DNA of 6,620 nt from an uncultured Coriobacteriaceae bacterium (GTDB lineage: Bacteria; Actinomycetota; Coriobacteriia; Coriobacteriales; Eggerthellaceae), in contig CACXFZ010000284.1 in assembly GCA_902767025.1 (NCBI GenBank), forward strand, positions 1 through 6,620. Direction: 5' to 3'. The notes below the pieces were generated by a model, which ran no database searches, was not told the origin of the DNA, and saw nothing but the letters and a program-made list of their open reading frames with translations. Of this stretch, positions 1 through 5,527 are shown in pieces. Position numbers and translations under genes: made by a program. Each line of letters starts with the position of its first letter. Within the stretch, counting starts at the first letter, position 1.

Positions 1-1256
1 GCCACCAGCGCCGCGAACACCACGAGCATGATGCCGAGCGCCGTGATGGACAGGCTGCCCGCATGACGGCCGTAGATGAAGACGGGCACGCCCGTGCCGG
101 CGAACAGCAGGGGCATGACCACCGACAGGGCGATCTGGACCTTGCGCTGGGCGCTGGCCTTGCCCTGCATGGCCCGGACGTCGTCGGCGTCTTCGAGCGA
201 TTTCAGCGTGGTCTGGGCCACCAGGTAGTCCTGCTTGGACAGCGCCACCGCCTGTTCCAGGCGCGCGCGCTCGGTCGCCAGGTTCTCGATCTGCTCGCGC
301 AATTCGCGTTCCGACACGGCGTCGAGCACCGGCACGAGCTCGGCGGTGACGTGCGCCCCCTGCACCGCCATGCCGGATTCCTCGTCTTCGAGGGCCTGGT
401 AGCGGTGGTGCAGCGCCGCTTCCTGCTCGCCGGACTGGACGATGGCTTCGCGCGCGAGCAGCAGCTCTTCGACCTGCTCGTTCAGATCGTCGATGTTGTC
501 CTGCAGCGACTGGATGCGCGACGACAGCTGGTCGAACTCGCGTTTCGAGGCGCGCTGCTGTTCGGCCTTGGCGGACAAGGCCGCGATTTCGGCGCTCAGG
601 CGCTCCTGCTCGTCAACGAGGTTCGGTATGGAGTTGGGGACGCTTGCCTTGCACGACATCAGATCGCTTAGGGACTCCTCCACGCTGGCAAGCGCGGTCG
701 CCGGCGAGGCGGCCGTGCCCGAACCGGCCGTGAGCAGGCGCGCCGTGATGTCGCCGGTGCGCCGCAGGCCCAGCAGCTCGTCGGAGTCCAGGGAGAAGAC
801 CGTGCCGTAGGTTTCCTTGTCGATGTCGGCCAGGACGCGGGGGTGCGGGTCGGGCTGGATGCCATCGGCGTTGCGCGCACGCGTGCAGCGCACGTCCGAC
901 GCCGTGCCCTCCACGGGCGAGAACACCAGGGTGCCGGAGCGCTCGCCCGACAAGGGCTTGTAGGCGTTGCGGTTCCCGCGCGCTTCCTCCCAGCCGAACA
1001 GCACGCCTTCGATAAACGAACTCACCGTGGTCTTGCCGCTCTCGTTCGCGCCGTACACCACGTTCATGCCCGGGGCGAACGGCCCGATGTTGCGCTGCAG
1101 CATGGCGCCGTACGCGTCGATGTGCGCGCTGCGCAGGTAGAAGCGCTCGTGGCCCTTGGCTGCCTGCTGGGATTGATCGGCCTGCTTGTGCGTGCCCTGC
1201 GACACGGCATCTTCCCTGCCGCGGGCGTGGGCGGCGTGGCGCGGTTCCCTACTCAT
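1..1256 (-). CDS. SbcC/YhaN-like AAA ATPase, N-terminal part (runs off the window)
   Basis: Probable ATPase subunit of a two-component DNA nuclease related to SbcC/Rad50 and closest in layout to Bacillus YhaN. The frame is open for 418 codons and continues past base 1. The fold begins near residue 39 (FYLRSAHIDAYG), with a Walker A motif GANESGKTT at about residues 69-77. SLDSDELLGLRR (about 155-166) and LLTAGSG (about 174-180) look like the conserved N-lobe of this ATPase group. Residues about 212-370 are a heptad-like, charged coiled coil. Two hydrophobic stretches follow at about 374-396 and 401-418, suggesting a membrane hairpin inserted in the coiled coil, as described for YhaN-type proteins. 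Walker B and signature motifs would lie off-window. The ATG at 1256 overlaps the end of the nuclease gene by 8 bp, which suggests translational coupling. The first ~38 residues are a charged extension; GTG at 1205 is an alternative start. Confidence 0.85.
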   Translation of the reverse strand, partial: MSREPRHAAHARGREDAVSQGTHKQADQSQQAAKGHERFYLRSAHIDAYGAMLQRNIGPFAPGMNVVYGANESGKTTVSSFIEGVLFGWEEARGNRNAYKPLSGERSGTLVFSPVEGTASDVRCTRARNADGIQPDPHPRVLADIDKETYGTVFSLDSDELLGLRRTGDITARLLTAGSGTAASPATALASVEESLSDLMSCKASVPNSIPNLVDEQERLSAEIAALSAKAEQQRASKREFDQLSSRIQSLQDNIDDLNEQVEELLLAREAIVQSGEQEAALHHRYQALEDEESGMAVQGAHVTAELVPVLDAVSERELREQIENLATERARLEQAVALSKQDYLVAQTTLKSLEDADDVRAMQGKASAQRKVQIALSVVMPLLFAGTGVPVFIYGRHAGSLSITALGIMLVVFAALV

Positions 1257-2520
1257 CGGCGCCCACCCCCTGCCCGAGCAGGTCGATCAGCCTGCCTTCG
1301 GCACGCTGCACCAGCTCCGGGGACTTGCGGGCCACGTCCGTGGGAAGGCGCAGGCCCCGGTGAAGGAACTCGTCCTGCAGGTAAGCGATAAGCCGCTCGT
1401 CGTGCTGCGCCTGCTGGCGCGCCTGGTCGAGCAGCGTGGCCAAAAACAGCCCTTCGGATTCCAGCGCCACGCGGTCGATTTCCGGCTCGGTGGCGTCGAT
1501 CAGGGCATCGCAGAAGAACGTGGGGTAGCGTGTGTTCAGGTCGGAGCGCAGGTCTTCGACAACGGCCGGATCGCCCAGCAGGCCGTGCACGCGCGTGCGC
1601 CCCACCAGCCGGATGCGCTCGACCATTTCGTCGCACTGCGCCTTGCCGTTGAGCACGAACAGCTCGCGCACGATGGCGTCGTAGCAGTCGGACAGCGTGG
1701 CCGCGCCCGTGACGTCGACGTCCATCAGCTGCCAGACCACGCTGGCCAGCGACACGAACTCGGCGCGGTTGCGCGCGCCTTCCTCGAGCGTGACCACCAT
1801 GCAGCCGCGCGGACCCGTTTCCTTGATGTCGCGCCCCTGGATGCAGCCGGGAAACACCAGGCGCGGGTTTTCGTCGTTGTCGACCCAGGGCGTGTGGATG
1901 TGCCCCAGGGCCCAGTAGTCCATGCCCGAGGCAAGCAGCGCGCGCGGGTTGGTGGGCGCCTTTTCGGTGTCCAGGTGCAGTCCCGTGTGCAGCACGCCGA
2001 TGGCGAACGGAGCCTGCGCCCCGCACGCGATTTCGGCCTGCTGGCGCGTGATGCCCTCCGCCAGGTCCTGGTCCTTCGAGACCGTCTGGTTGAAATACCC
2101 CCGCCCTGCCAGCAACGCAAGCGGCTGGCCGTCGCGGCGATGGAGCATGAAGCTGGGCTTGTCGGCCGCGAACACATGGACGTTCGCAGGCATGTGCGCG
2201 AAGTTCTCGTACCAGCTGGTGAACGGGTCGTGGTTGCCAGTGCACAGGTACACCGGGATGCCCTGCTCGCCCAGCCGCTTGACGCCCTCGAAGAAGCGCA
2301 TGAAGTCGGCGTAGGAGGGCTTGGCCAAGTCGAAGATGTCACCCGCCATGACCACGAAATCGACCTGCCGGACGAGCGCAGTGTCGACCAGCCGGTCGAA
2401 CGCATGCGCCGAGGCGTCGACCAGGCGGTCGGCCCATTCGGCGGACAGCTTGCGCAGCCCGCGAAACGGCGCCCCCAGGTGCATGTCGGCGGCATGGAGG
2501 AATGTGACTTTCTGATGCAT
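1249..2520 (-). CDS. SbcD/YhaO-like DNA repair metallophosphoesterase
   Basis: Probable Mn-dependent nuclease subunit, 423 aa, partner of the ATPase encoded just downstream. The calcineurin-like phosphoesterase motifs appear in order: D12-x-H14 (ADMHLG), G60-D61 (MAGDIFD), G95-N96-H97-D98 (TGNHD), H178 (VLHTG) and G206-H207-x-H209 (GHIHTP). These are the expected metal and catalytic residues. The Mre11/SbcD-type core occupies about residues 5-260. The C-terminal 160 residues are mostly helical and charged and probably contact the ATPase. In SbcCD and Mre11-Rad50 the pair trims DNA ends and opens hairpins; that role here is by homology. The frame stays open upstream to about 3150, but only through the repeat array, so I place the start at the ATG at 2520, 9 residues before the LHAADMH motif. 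There is no clear Shine-Dalgarno site before it. Orthology to YhaO versus SbcD is not settled. Confidence 0.9.
   Translation of the reverse strand: MHQKVTFLHAADMHLGAPFRGLRKLSAEWADRLVDASAHAFDRLVDTALVRQVDFVVMAGDIFDLAKPSYADFMRFFEGVKRLGEQGIPVYLCTGNHDPFTSWYENFAHMPANVHVFAADKPSFMLHRRDGQPLALLAGRGYFNQTVSKDQDLAEGITRQQAEIACGAQAPFAIGVLHTGLHLDTEKAPTNPRALLASGMDYWALGHIHTPWVDNDENPRLVFPGCIQGRDIKETGPRGCMVVTLEEGARNRAEFVSLASVVWQLMDVDVTGAATLSDCYDAIVRELFVLNGKAQCDEMVERIRLVGRTRVHGLLGDPAVVEDLRSDLNTRYPTFFCDALIDATEPEIDRVALESEGLFLATLLDQARQQAQHDERLIAYLQDEFLHRGLRLPTDVARKSPELVQRAEGRLIDLLGQGVGADE
1263..1271 (-). promoter_or_regulatory. Ribosome binding site of the YhaN-like gene
   Basis: On the minus strand this reads AGGGGGTGG, 6 nt before the ATG at 1256. 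It lies inside the last codons of the upstream nuclease gene. It supports the overlapping ATG over the downstream GTG at 1205, although a weaker purine run (GGCAGGGAAG) also precedes that GTG. Confidence 0.5.
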
Positions 2521-2526
2521 GGGCTC

Positions 2527-2532
2527 AGTGTA
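2527..2532 (-). promoter_or_regulatory. Candidate -10 box of the nuclease operon (possibly leaderless)
   Basis: The minus strand reads TACACT (pattern TAnnnT) followed by GAGCCC and the ATG at 2520. Transcription starting 6-8 nt after the box would begin at or next to the start codon, giving a leaderless mRNA, which agrees with the missing ribosome binding site. No convincing -35 hexamer lies 16-18 bp upstream, so this is weak evidence. Confidence 0.3.
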
Positions 2533-2632
2533 GAGCAACGCCCCAAGAGGTGCGCGATTCTCACAGGATGCACGTTTAGGAAACCAGGCCCAAGGAACCC
2601 ACAACCCACCCCACTCGCAGGTTCCGCCAGGA

Positions 2633-2658
2633 GCGCGGCCAGCGAAGCGAAGCCGCGC
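2633..2658. repeat. Palindromic core 1
   Basis: A 7-bp stem GCGCGGC/GCCGCGC encloses a 12-nt loop that contains GCGAAGC twice in overlap. d(GCGAAGC) is known as an unusually stable DNA mini-hairpin. Confidence 0.75.
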
Positions 2659-2717
2659 GCAGGCTGAGCAGAGCTCGAAAGACCCGGCAACCAGCTTGTC
2701 CCCTCGCCATTGCCCCA

Positions 2718-2739
2718 GCGGCCAGCGAAGCGAAGCCGC
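2718..2739. repeat. Palindromic core 2
   Basis: A 5-bp stem GCGGC/GCCGC encloses the same CAGCGAAGCGAA loop as core 1. This is the shortest stem of the five, and it sits in the alternate flank context. Confidence 0.7.
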
Positions 2740-2793
2740 GGCCCAGGTTGAGGGAAGCCGCAGCATCAGCCAACCCGGCAGGTTCCGCCAGGA

Positions 2794-2819
2794 GCGCGGC
2801 CAGCGAAGCGTTGCCGCGC
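2794..2819. repeat. Palindromic core 3
   Basis: A 7-bp stem GCGCGGC/GCCGCGC encloses CAGCGAAGCGTT. It is identical over its 26 nt to core 5, and its 5' part lies in the 33-nt exact repeat shared with core 1. Confidence 0.75.
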
Positions 2820-2877
2820 CGCAGGTCCGGGAGAGCTCGCAAAGCCCGACAAACGACCTGCCCCCCGCCATGCTCCA

Positions 2878-2899
2878 GCGGCGAGCGCAGCGTCGCCGC
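2878..2899. repeat. Palindromic core 4 (divergent, stem preserved)
   Basis: A perfect 7-bp stem GCGGCGA/TCGCCGC encloses the 8-nt loop GCGCAGCG. Relative to core 2 both arms changed, yet the pairing is kept and even longer. The loop keeps the GCGNAGC form of the mini-hairpin motif. Confidence 0.75.
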
Positions 2900-2957
2900 G
2901 GACCAGGTCCAGCAAACCCGCAACCGAGCCCCACTCGCAGGTTCCGCCAGGCAGCCA

Positions 2958-2983
2958 GCGCGGCCAGCGAAGCGTTGCCGCGC
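2958..2983. repeat. Palindromic core 5
   Basis: Same 26 nt as core 3. The upstream flank carries a 5-nt insertion (CAGCC) between CCGCCAGG and AGCGCGG compared with units 1 and 3. Confidence 0.75.
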
Positions 2984-3023
2984 CCGCAGGTTGAAGGGGG
3001 CTGCAGCAGCAGCCAACCTGGCA

Positions 3024-3185
3024 GCACCCGCGGCGCGCGCCACGACATGCATGTGGTCGAAGTGTCAGCGAGGCGCGTCCAGGTGCCCCGAATTGGCGGG
3101 AAAGCCGAGGGAGCGGCCTCATGGCCGTGACCGGAGGCTTGGAGCGCCAAGGCGGGGTGGCTGGGCGCGCCGCAGCGGCAGCTTC
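3024..3185. other. Gene-free spacer between the palindrome array and dnaB
   Basis: No gene is supported. The only structures seen are a perfect 10-bp palindrome ACATGCATGT at 3045-3054 and a small CTTGG/CCAAG hairpin at 3138-3151. Neither has a clear role. The stretch may be a further, degenerate part of the neighbouring repeat or a separate dispersed repeat; that cannot be decided from one copy. Confidence 0.4.
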
Positions 3186-3224
3186 GACCTTTGGGGGCGT
3201 TCTAGCAGAACGCCCCCAAAGGTC
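3186..3224 (-). terminator. Perfect 18-bp inverted repeat at the 3' end of dnaB
   Basis: The arms at 3186-3203 and 3207-3224 pair perfectly (18 bp, 3-nt loop AGC at 3204-3206). The stem contains a run of five G:C pairs flanked by AAA/TTT. It starts on the last base of the dnaB stop codon. The hairpin would be extremely stable in RNA from either strand. A classical U-tract is missing on both sides, so I read it as a 3'-end stabiliser or a terminator without a U-tract, with moderate confidence. Confidence 0.6.
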
Positions 3225-4591
3225 TAGTACCGGGAGGCGTCGAAGTAGTCCGAGAACGTGGTGTTCTCCGGGCTCCAGGCGAGCGTGATGTCGCGGGTGG
3301 CGCCGTTGCGGTGCTTGGCCACGATGATCTTGGCCGTCCCCCATTCGGGCCGGCTGTCGGATTCGGCCTCGATCTCGTCCATGCTGCGGTCGATGAACAT
3401 GACGATGTCGGCGTCCTGCTCGATCGAGCCCGACTCGCGCAGGTCGGACAGCATGGGCCGCTTGTCCTTGCCGCGCTGCTCGATGGCGCGCGACAGCTGC
3501 GACAGGGCGATCACGGGCATGTTCATCTCCTTCGCAAGCACCTTCAGGCCGCGCGAGATCTCGCCGACCTCGACGGCGCGGTTGCCGTCGCGGCGCGCCT
3601 GCGGGGGCTGCATCAGCTGCAGGTAGTCGACGATGATGAGCCCGTTGGTCTCGTTGCGGAGCTCGCGGCGCGCCTTGGCGCGCGCCTCCAAAATCGACAG
3701 CGACGGCGTGTCGTCGATGTAGAGCTTCAGGCTGCTGAGCCTGCCCATGGCATCGCCCAGCGCCGCCCAGTCGGCCTCGGTGACCTTGCCGCTGCGCACG
3801 CTCTCGAGCTTGATGCGCGCCTCGGAGCACATGACGCGCTGCACGAGCTGCGAGTTGCTCATCTCGAGCGAGAAGAAGGCGACGGGGAAACGCGCCTTGG
3901 CGGCGTTGACCGCAAGGTTGAGCGCAAACGACGTCTTGCCCACACCGGGACGGGCGGCAAGGATGACCAGGTCGCCGCCGCGCAAGCCGTGCAGCAGGTT
4001 GTCCAGGTCCTTGAAGCCGGTGGGCACGCCGTTGATGTTGTCCCTGTTGCGGGAGATCTCGTCGATTTCCTCCATCGCCTGGGTGAGCAGCTCGTTGATG
4101 TGCGTGAACGACGACGACACGCGCTGCTCGGTGACGCCGAACAGCGTGCGCTCCGCCTCCTCGACGACTTCGTTGAGGTCGTCGGGGGCGTCGTAGGCAA
4201 GGGCCGTTATCTGCGTCGACGCGACGATAAGGCCGCGCAGGATGTACATGCGCTTGACGATGTCGGCATGCGTGAGCCAGTTGGTGAGCGCGAAGGTGTT
4301 GTCCGCCAGGTCGAGCAGGTACGCCTTGCCGCCCGCCGCCTCGAGCTGGCCCTGGGCTTTAAGGTTTTCGGCGAGCGAGATCTGGTCGATCGGCAGGTTG
4401 CGCAGATGCAGGTTGAGTATGCTGGAGAAGATGATCTGATGCGCGGGGCGGAAGAAGTGCTCGGGCACGAGCTTTGCCACGACCTCCTCGACGGCATCGG
4501 GGTTGAGCATGCAGGCGGCAAGCACCGACTGCTCGGCTTCGATGTTCTGGGGTATCTGCTTGGTGGTGCTGGATGCAAGTTCTTCTGCCAT
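3224..4591 (-). CDS. dnaB: Replicative DNA helicase DnaB
   Basis: Hexameric 5'-3' helicase that unwinds DNA at the replication fork and recruits primase. At 455 aa it has the usual length with no intein. The N-terminal helical domain (about residues 12-115, from PQNIEAEQSVLAACML) is followed by a linker and the RecA-like domain from about 180. Walker A is ARPGVGKTS (213-221, K219). The catalytic glutamate is E243 in FFSLEMS. Walker B is LIIVDYLQLM (318-327), the sensor is ALSQLSR (362-368), and DLRESGSIEQDAD is at 383-395. KHRNG (426-430) holds the basic finger residues K426 and R428 that reach into the neighbouring subunit. The ATG at 4591 has AAGGAG 5 nt upstream. A terminator separates it from rplI, so it probably has its own promoter as well as any read-through from the ribosomal operon. 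Confidence 0.97.
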   Translation of the reverse strand: MAEELASSTTKQIPQNIEAEQSVLAACMLNPDAVEEVVAKLVPEHFFRPAHQIIFSSILNLHLRNLPIDQISLAENLKAQGQLEAAGGKAYLLDLADNTFALTNWLTHADIVKRMYILRGLIVASTQITALAYDAPDDLNEVVEEAERTLFGVTEQRVSSSFTHINELLTQAMEEIDEISRNRDNINGVPTGFKDLDNLLHGLRGGDLVILAARPGVGKTSFALNLAVNAAKARFPVAFFSLEMSNSQLVQRVMCSEARIKLESVRSGKVTEADWAALGDAMGRLSSLKLYIDDTPSLSILEARAKARRELRNETNGLIIVDYLQLMQPPQARRDGNRAVEVGEISRGLKVLAKEMNMPVIALSQLSRAIEQRGKDKRPMLSDLRESGSIEQDADIVMFIDRSMDEIEAESDSRPEWGTAKIIVAKHRNGATRDITLAWSPENTTFSDYFDASRY

Positions 4592-4596
4592 GCCTT

Positions 4597-4602
4597 CTCC
4601 TT
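4597..4602 (-). promoter_or_regulatory. Ribosome binding site of dnaB
   Basis: AAGGAG on the minus strand, 5 nt before the ATG at 4591. It fixes the chosen start. Confidence 0.75.
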
Positions 4603-4612
4603 GTACGTGCGC

Positions 4613-4630
4613 GATGGGATACCCATCCTA
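4613..4630 (-). promoter_or_regulatory. Candidate dnaB promoter -10 box overlapped by an inverted repeat
   Basis: TAGGAT on the minus strand (4625-4630, TAnnnT pattern) would start transcription near 4618 and give a leader of about 27 nt. A perfect 6-bp inverted repeat GATGGG-ATA-CCCATC (4613-4627) covers the downstream half of the box and the predicted start point. It could be an operator or a short leader hairpin. No good -35 element is visible at 16-18 bp, so the promoter call is tentative. Confidence 0.35.
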
Positions 4631-4705
4631 GCGCATGGGCGGGAAGGCGCGGCGGTGATTTTTCGGATGCGGAAGGCCGCAAGATTTTCTCCACCGACGG
4701 ATGTG

Positions 4706-4744
4706 AAAAACCCCTTGCCACCTACCAGTGAACAAGGGGGTTTT
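4706..4744 (-). terminator. Rho-independent terminator after rplI
   Basis: Arms CCCCTTG (4711-4717) and CAAGGGG (4733-4739) are flanked by AAAA/TTTT, with one extra G at 4740. On the minus strand the stem ends in CAAGGGG followed directly by TTTTT, the classical pattern for ending the rpsF-ssb-rpsR-rplI transcript. On the plus strand GGGGG is followed by TTTT, so it could also work in the other direction. The 15-nt loop can form an inner CAC/GTG pairing. Confidence 0.8.
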
Positions 4745-4750
4745 CCACTG

Positions 4751-4775
4751 TTTCCACCGCACGCGGCGGTGGGGA
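4751..4775 (-). other. GC-rich hairpin upstream of the rplI terminator
   Basis: A perfect 7-bp stem CCACCGC (4754-4760) / GCGGTGG (4766-4772) has a 5-nt loop and can be lengthened by G:T pairs. It precedes the main terminator on the rplI transcript and lacks its own U-tract. Possible 3'-end stabiliser. Confidence 0.4.
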
Positions 4776-4828
4776 ACTATTTTTCGCGCGCCTCCGGATA
4801 TCCACAAGCGCGCCCGCCCGAAGCCCCA

Positions 4829-4853
4829 CGGGCGCGCACGGAGGCTGCGCCCG
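4829..4853 (-). other. Hairpin just after the rplI stop codon
   Basis: A perfect 7-bp stem CGGGCGC (4829-4835) / GCGCCCG (4847-4853) with an 11-nt loop begins 15 nt downstream of the rplI stop. No U-tract follows. Role unknown. Confidence 0.35.
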
Positions 4854-4868
4854 AAGGACCCTGGCTTG

Positions 4869-5516
4869 CTATTCGGCGGCCTCCTCGACAGCCTCCTCGG
4901 CGGTCTCGGCAGCTTCCACGGCCTCTTCCTCGGCAGCCTCGGCGGCTTCCTCGCCCTCTTCGGCAGCCTCGGCGGCAGCAGCGGCCTCGGCGGCCAGCTT
5001 CTCTGCCTCCAGTGCGGCGGCGGCCACGGCCGCTTCCTCGGCGGCGGCAGCCTCGGCGGCGGCGATTGCCTCGGCGTCGCCCACCACCAGCGCGATGTCG
5101 GCCTTGATGTCGCGATGCAGCGAAATCGTGGCCTCGTGCATGCCGGCGGTCTTGATGGGAGCCTTCAGGTCGATGAGCTTCTTGTCGACCTCGATGCCGT
5201 GCTGCTCGGTCAGCGCATCGGCGATCATCTGCGTGGTGACCGAGCCGAACAGCTGGCCCTCTTCGCCCACGCGTGCGTCGACCTGAACCTTCAGGCCGTC
5301 GATCTTTTCCTTCAGCTCGGTTGCGGCAGCGATGCGGCCCTCTTCGCGCTTGGCGATGTTGTGGCGGCGCTGCTCGAGCTGCTTGAGGTTGCCCTTGGTC
5401 GCCTTGACGGCGAAGTTGTTGGGGAACAGGTAGTTGTTGGCAAAGCCGTTGGCCACGTCGACGACGTCGCCCTCGATGCCCTTGCCCTTCAGCTCTTGAA
5501 GCAAAATTACCTTCAT
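4869..5516 (-). CDS. rplI: 50S ribosomal protein L9 with a long Ala/Glu-rich C-terminal tail
   Basis: L9 binds 23S rRNA near the base of the L1 stalk and helps maintain reading frame. The N-terminal domain is typical (MKVILLQELKGKG, then GFANNYLFP at about 24-32). The long connecting helix follows at about 41-75, then the C-terminal domain with FGSVT (90-94) and VDKKLIDL (110-117). The canonical protein would end near residue 147. This one continues for about 68 residues made almost only of Ala and Glu, with a few Val and Leu, to 215 aa. The tail is strongly acidic and probably helical or disordered; its role is unknown. Its DNA is a monotonous GCC/GCG/GAG codon run. The ATG at 5516 follows AGGAGGT at a 4-nt spacing, and that site overlaps the rpsR stop codon, so the two genes are closely coupled (9-nt gap). 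Confidence 0.95.
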   Translation of the reverse strand: MKVILLQELKGKGIEGDVVDVANGFANNYLFPNNFAVKATKGNLKQLEQRRHNIAKREEGRIAAATELKEKIDGLKVQVDARVGEEGQLFGSVTTQMIADALTEQHGIEVDKKLIDLKAPIKTAGMHEATISLHRDIKADIALVVGDAEAIAAAEAAAAEEAAVAAAALEAEKLAAEAAAAAEAAEEGEEAAEAAEEEAVEAAETAEEAVEEAAE

Positions 5517-5520
5517 CGCA

Positions 5521-5527
5521 ACCTCCT
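5521..5527 (-). promoter_or_regulatory. Ribosome binding site of rplI, overlapping the rpsR stop
   Basis: AGGAGGT on the minus strand, 4 nt before the rplI ATG. Its first two bases are the last two of the rpsR TAG stop, so ribosomes ending on rpsR are placed at the rplI site. Confidence 0.8.

Larger units (their letters stand above)
2581..3023. repeat. Array of five GC-rich palindromes, ~80-bp spacing, alternating flanks
   Basis: This gene-free stretch is built from related units, each centred on a short palindrome. The centres start at 2633, 2718, 2794, 2878 and 2958 (steps of 85, 76, 84 and 80 bp). Units 1, 3 and 5 are preceded by GCAGGTTCCGCCAGG. Units 2 and 4 share a different upstream arm, of the form GAGCTCG-AAAG-CCCG-CAA and then CGCCAT. 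Alternation therefore gives a ~160-bp higher-order period. Exact copies include 33 nt at 2617-2649 and 2778-2810 (161 bp apart) and 23 nt at 2609-2631 and 2929-2951 (320 bp apart). All three forward frames and at least one reverse frame are nearly stop-free because of GC content, so long ORFs here are artefacts. It resembles REP/BIME-type extragenic palindromic repeats in organisation; a link to any named family is not established. Confidence 0.85.

Noticed and set aside
1186..2667. Plus-strand ORF opposite the nuclease gene (493 aa)
   Set aside because: Shadow of the SbcD-like gene, whose metal-binding motifs are complete on the minus strand.
2581..3023. CRISPR array
   Set aside because: The period is about 80 bp with palindromes inside variable-quality repeats and related, not unique, spacers. 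No cas genes are nearby.
3045..3054. Perfect palindrome ACATGCATGT as an operator
   Set aside because: A single 10-bp palindrome far from any start codon; not enough to claim a binding site.
2581..3224. Replication origin or DnaA-box cluster next to dnaB
   Set aside because: No run of DnaA-box-like 9-mers (TTATCCACA type) and no AT-rich unwinding region is visible in this very GC-rich stretch.
2581..3227. Several ORFs inside the palindrome array on both strands
   Set aside because: Open only because stops are rare in this GC-rich repeat. Unit spacings break the reading frame, and no ribosome binding sites or domains are seen.
3311..5107. Long plus-strand ORF across dnaB and the start of rplI's region (598 aa)
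   Set aside because: It lies opposite dnaB, which has all helicase motifs. The translation is biased and has no recognisable domain, typical of an antisense shadow in GC-rich DNA.
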